From Aurantibacter_A sp039941195 (lineage in GTDB: Bacteria; Bacteroidota; Bacteroidia; Flavobacteriales; Flavobacteriaceae): 64,000 nt of DNA. The notes under the pieces are model-generated. The model searched no databases and had not been told where the DNA came from. It saw only the letters and a list, made by a program, of their open reading frames with translations. Every line of letters starts with the position of its first letter. The first letter of the stretch is position 1. The stretch lies in assembly GCF_039941195.1 (NCBI RefSeq), contig NZ_JBDVFA010000029.1:1-64000 (forward strand), in the 5' to 3' direction. The translations under genes were made by a program, and so were the position numbers. Positions 61,643 to 64,000 of the stretch are shown piece by piece.

Positions 61643-63271
61643 ATGAAAAATAAAACAAAAATTACCATTTTATTACTCTTGATGATAGCAGTTGGGTGTA
61701 GTAAAAAAAATGATGACGCACCGATTATCGAAAGTGATGCCAAAGAATTATTAACTGTTTCTTTTAATTCTCAAGCCAATCCAGATGTTCAAGGTTCGGT
61801 TAATGGTACAGTATCGCAAGAAACAAAAACAGCAATAGTAATGGTGCCAATCGGTACGGTCTTGACCTCATTAACACCTACGCTAACCCTTTCTAATAAA
61901 GCGAGTTATAGTCCACAAGGTCCTCAAGATTTTACGAATAATGTAACATATACCATTACGGCAGAAAATGGTAGTACTGCCACTTATGTTATAAGTGTCA
62001 GCGAGATTCAGAGTTCAGAGAGTCAATTGCTTGGTTTTACCTTATTAAAAATCTCCAATGACATTAATGAAAATTTGGTGGGTACAGTTCATGATGATAC
62101 GAAGAGCGTACGGTTGATTACTTCGGCAATGACCGATGTTACCCTTCTCTCCCCAACTTTGGAAGTGTCGGAAGGTGCAAGTTATACTCCAGAGGGCTTA
62201 CAAGATTTTAGTGAACCTGTAACTTATACCGTCACCGCTGCCGATGGATCAACGACCGAGTATATGGTTAATATAAGAACCGAGCGCGATTTGTTGATTG
62301 CTATTAGTGAGGCCAACCCACAAAACACCTTGGAGTGGAATTATAACGAACAGGATATCGATGATTGGAACGACGTGGATTTAACAGAAGACGGTTATGT
62401 TGAATATTTACATTTGGATGAAAATCTATCGATTGTCCCTGATGAAATAGGTTATTTTAGAAAGCTTAAAGAACTCGATTTAGATGATAATGTTAATCTT
62501 ACAGAATTACCTAAAACGATAGGGCTGTTGACAAATTTGAAATATATGGAATTAGACAACAATAAACTCAAAGAACTACCGCAAGAATTTGGTCAGTTAA
62601 CTTCACTTGAGGATCTCGATTTAAATGAAAATTTGTTTACCGAATTTCCAGAAGCATTAATTCAATTGCCCAATTTAATCGATTTAGACATTAGTGATAA
62701 TTTTTTAACGAAACTACCCTCCGAAATTAAACAGATGACAGCATTGAGAGAGTTAAAGCTATCTAACAATAAGTTCGAAGATTTTCCTGATGCAGTTTTT
62801 CAACTCGAAAATCTAGAAATATTAGATTACGAAGAAAACCAATTGAAAGTATTACCACAACAAATCGGTGCGTTAGAAAATTTAAAGATCCTAGATTTGT
62901 CAGACAATCTTTTGACCAAACTGCCTGCTGAACTTCAATTACTAGAAGGGTTACAATATTTATATCTGTCAAGAAATGATTTTGAGATTATTCCCGAGGT
63001 AGTTTTTTCACTAAGTTTATTAATTAAATTAACAATGAACGACAATTCAATAAGTAAAATCAGTTCTGATATTACCAGCTTGATTTTTCTCTTTGAACTT
63101 CAAATGAAAAATAATCTCATAAAAGAAATACCGGGCGAGCTTGATAGCATGCAAAACCTGCTTAATCTGTATATCACTGGAAATCAAATTGAAAAACTAC
63201 CCGAAGAGTTATGTCCGCCTACCTATATTACCACTTTGATTAAAGATGATTCTACGGTATGTCCGAATTAA
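61643..63271 (+). CDS. leucine-rich-repeat surface lipoprotein
   Basis: The 542-residue product has a lipoprotein signal (ILLLLMIAVGC, Cys19), two copies of an ~85-residue beta-sandwich domain (each with SYSPQGPQDFTNNVTYTIT or SYTPEGLQDFSEPVTYTVT, then AE/AADGST), and about ten leucine-rich repeats of the L-x2-L-x-L-x2-N-x-L type (LKELPQEFGQLTSLEDLDLN). Such proteins sit on the cell surface and bind proteins or glycans. Placed behind palindrome 3, so likely co-regulated with the operon before it. Confidence 0.85.
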   Translation: MKNKTKITILLLLMIAVGCSKKNDDAPIIESDAKELLTVSFNSQANPDVQGSVNGTVSQETKTAIVMVPIGTVLTSLTPTLTLSNKASYSPQGPQDFTNNVTYTITAENGSTATYVISVSEIQSSESQLLGFTLLKISNDINENLVGTVHDDTKSVRLITSAMTDVTLLSPTLEVSEGASYTPEGLQDFSEPVTYTVTAADGSTTEYMVNIRTERDLLIAISEANPQNTLEWNYNEQDIDDWNDVDLTEDGYVEYLHLDENLSIVPDEIGYFRKLKELDLDDNVNLTELPKTIGLLTNLKYMELDNNKLKELPQEFGQLTSLEDLDLNENLFTEFPEALIQLPNLIDLDISDNFLTKLPSEIKQMTALRELKLSNNKFEDFPDAVFQLENLEILDYEENQLKVLPQQIGALENLKILDLSDNLLTKLPAELQLLEGLQYLYLSRNDFEIIPEVVFSLSLLIKLTMNDNSISKISSDITSLIFLFELQMKNNLIKEIPGELDSMQNLLNLYITGNQIEKLPEELCPPTYITTLIKDDSTVCPN

Positions 63272-63301
63272 AAAATAGTTTTAACAAATGAAAAGTTGCG
63301 A

Positions 63302-63327
63302 AAAAAGCCCTCTCTCGAGGGCTTTTT
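63302..63327. terminator. bidirectional rho-independent terminator
   Basis: A perfect 11-bp stem (AAAAAGCCCTC / GAGGGCTTTTT) with a 4-nt loop lies between the rightward LRR gene and the leftward tex gene. Confidence 0.88.
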
Positions 63328-63393
63328 ATTTGTCGTTTTATAGTAAACATACAGATAGGTGTTGCGGATTAGACCACATGTGATCACTTGTTG

Positions 63394-64000
63394 TCAATTA
63401 CTTTTATGCAATGCCAACTGAATACGTTTTCTAGGAATATCAATCGACAATACTTTTACAATTATTTGCTGATTGAGATGTACATGCTCGTTTACATCTT
63501 TTACAAAACTATCCGAAAGGTTTGAAACATGTATGAGTCCACTTTCTTTAATGCCGATATTAACAAAGCATCCAAAATTGGTAATGTTATTGACGATTCC
63601 CGGTAGTAATTGTCCATCTCTTAAATCGGAGATGCTGCGCACATTTTGGTCAAAGGTAAAAACTTTGGCTTTTTCACGACGGTCGAGACCAGGTTTTTCG
63701 AGTTCGTCAATAATGTCTTGTAGGGTAGGTAGGCCAACAGTGTCTGTACAATACTTTTTTAAGTCGATTTTTTCGAGCTGACTTTTGTTACCAATTAAAT
63801 CAGAAATGGCTACTCCTTTGTCTTTGGCCATTTGTTTTACAACACTATAACTTTCTGGGTGTACCGAAGAATCGTCCAACGGATTTTTTCCATCTTTTAT
63901 CCGGAGAAAACCAGCCCCTTGTTCAAAAGCTTTACCTCCTAATCGAGGAACTTTTTTTATAGTAGCTCTATCAGTGAATGCGCCATTTTCATTTCGATAC
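63394..64000 (-). CDS. tex: Tex-family RNA-binding protein, C-terminal part
   Basis: The gene continues beyond the right edge; visible codons read leftward without stop from 63999. The last ~200 residues hold the helix-hairpin-helix end (VPRLGGKAFEQGAGFLRI), the linker (NPLDDSSVHPESY) and an S1 domain (GQLLPGIVNNITNFGCFVNIGIKESGLIHVSNLSD). Tex is a conserved transcription accessory factor that binds nucleic acid. A TTG at 63879 is not the true start, because the tex sequence continues upstream of it. Confidence 0.9.
   Translation of the reverse strand, partial: YRNENGAFTDRATIKKVPRLGGKAFEQGAGFLRIKDGKNPLDDSSVHPESYSVVKQMAKDKGVAISDLIGNKSQLEKIDLKKYCTDTVGLPTLQDIIDELEKPGLDRREKAKVFTFDQNVRSISDLRDGQLLPGIVNNITNFGCFVNIGIKESGLIHVSNLSDSFVKDVNEHVHLNQQIIVKVLSIDIPRKRIQLALHKSN

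Noticed and set aside
63879..63999. TTG at 63879 as the start of the gene at the right edge
   Set aside because: The tex reading frame with its conserved HhH motif continues to the right of it, so the gene is only cut by the window.
1..64000. CRISPR arrays, tRNA or rRNA genes, transposases, phage genes, integrases
   Set aside because: No direct repeat arrays, cloverleaf patterns or DDE/integrase motifs were recognised by eye; a dedicated search was not possible.

Overview
The window looks like chromosomal DNA of a flavobacterium (Bacteroidota, probably Flavobacteriaceae). It is AT-rich, start codons lack obvious Shine-Dalgarno sequences, there are many lipoproteins and TPR proteins, and it carries a Flavobacterium-type tyrosine ammonia-lyase inside a flexirubin-type pigment locus. 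No rRNA, tRNA, CRISPR array, insertion sequence or phage gene was recognised.

Layout. 1-12.9 kb is ordinary genome: the end of a deoxyhypusine-synthase-like gene, a GNAT/nitrilase fusion, a zinc-protease/RimK fusion, small lipoproteins, an M28 peptidase, a CBS protein, a GH31 glycosidase and an esterase. At 13.3-13.8 kb, in a stretch that looks empty to an ordinary gene caller, lie three tandem 37-codon ORFs whose products align without gaps, closed by a strong terminator.

15.2-46.3 kb is an almost unbroken leftward gene train of about 30 kb: an aryl-polyene/dialkylresorcinol (flexirubin) biosynthetic cluster. It starts at a tyrosine ammonia-lyase and a divergent flavin-dependent halogenase-like gene. 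It holds DarA and DarB for the dialkylresorcinol, two acyl carrier proteins, three intact ketosynthases, a catalytically dead ketosynthase (chain-length-factor-like) and a short ketosynthase-like protein that seems to start at a non-ATG codon. It also holds a ketoreductase, three hotdog proteins, a thioesterase, a methyltransferase, a BtrH-like acyltransferase candidate for the ester bond, an aryl-CoA ligase, and an export set (ABC transporter, MMPL fusion protein, LolA-like protein, lipoprotein). Many genes overlap by 4-20 nt, which suggests translational coupling.

47.6-53.0 kb holds secreted hydrolases and paralogous secreted proteins. 53.1-63.3 kb appears to be a self-contained regulon: a small membrane protein, two paralogous TPR histidine kinases sharing near-identical 3' ends, and a NarL-type response regulator; then an acetyltransferase, CapK-like ligase and ATP-grasp operon; then a leucine-rich-repeat lipoprotein. 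Each of these three units is preceded by the same paired palindrome (two 16-bp TCAGGG-N4-CCCTGA dyads exactly 26 bp apart, 56-59 bp before the ATG). The window ends inside a tex gene.
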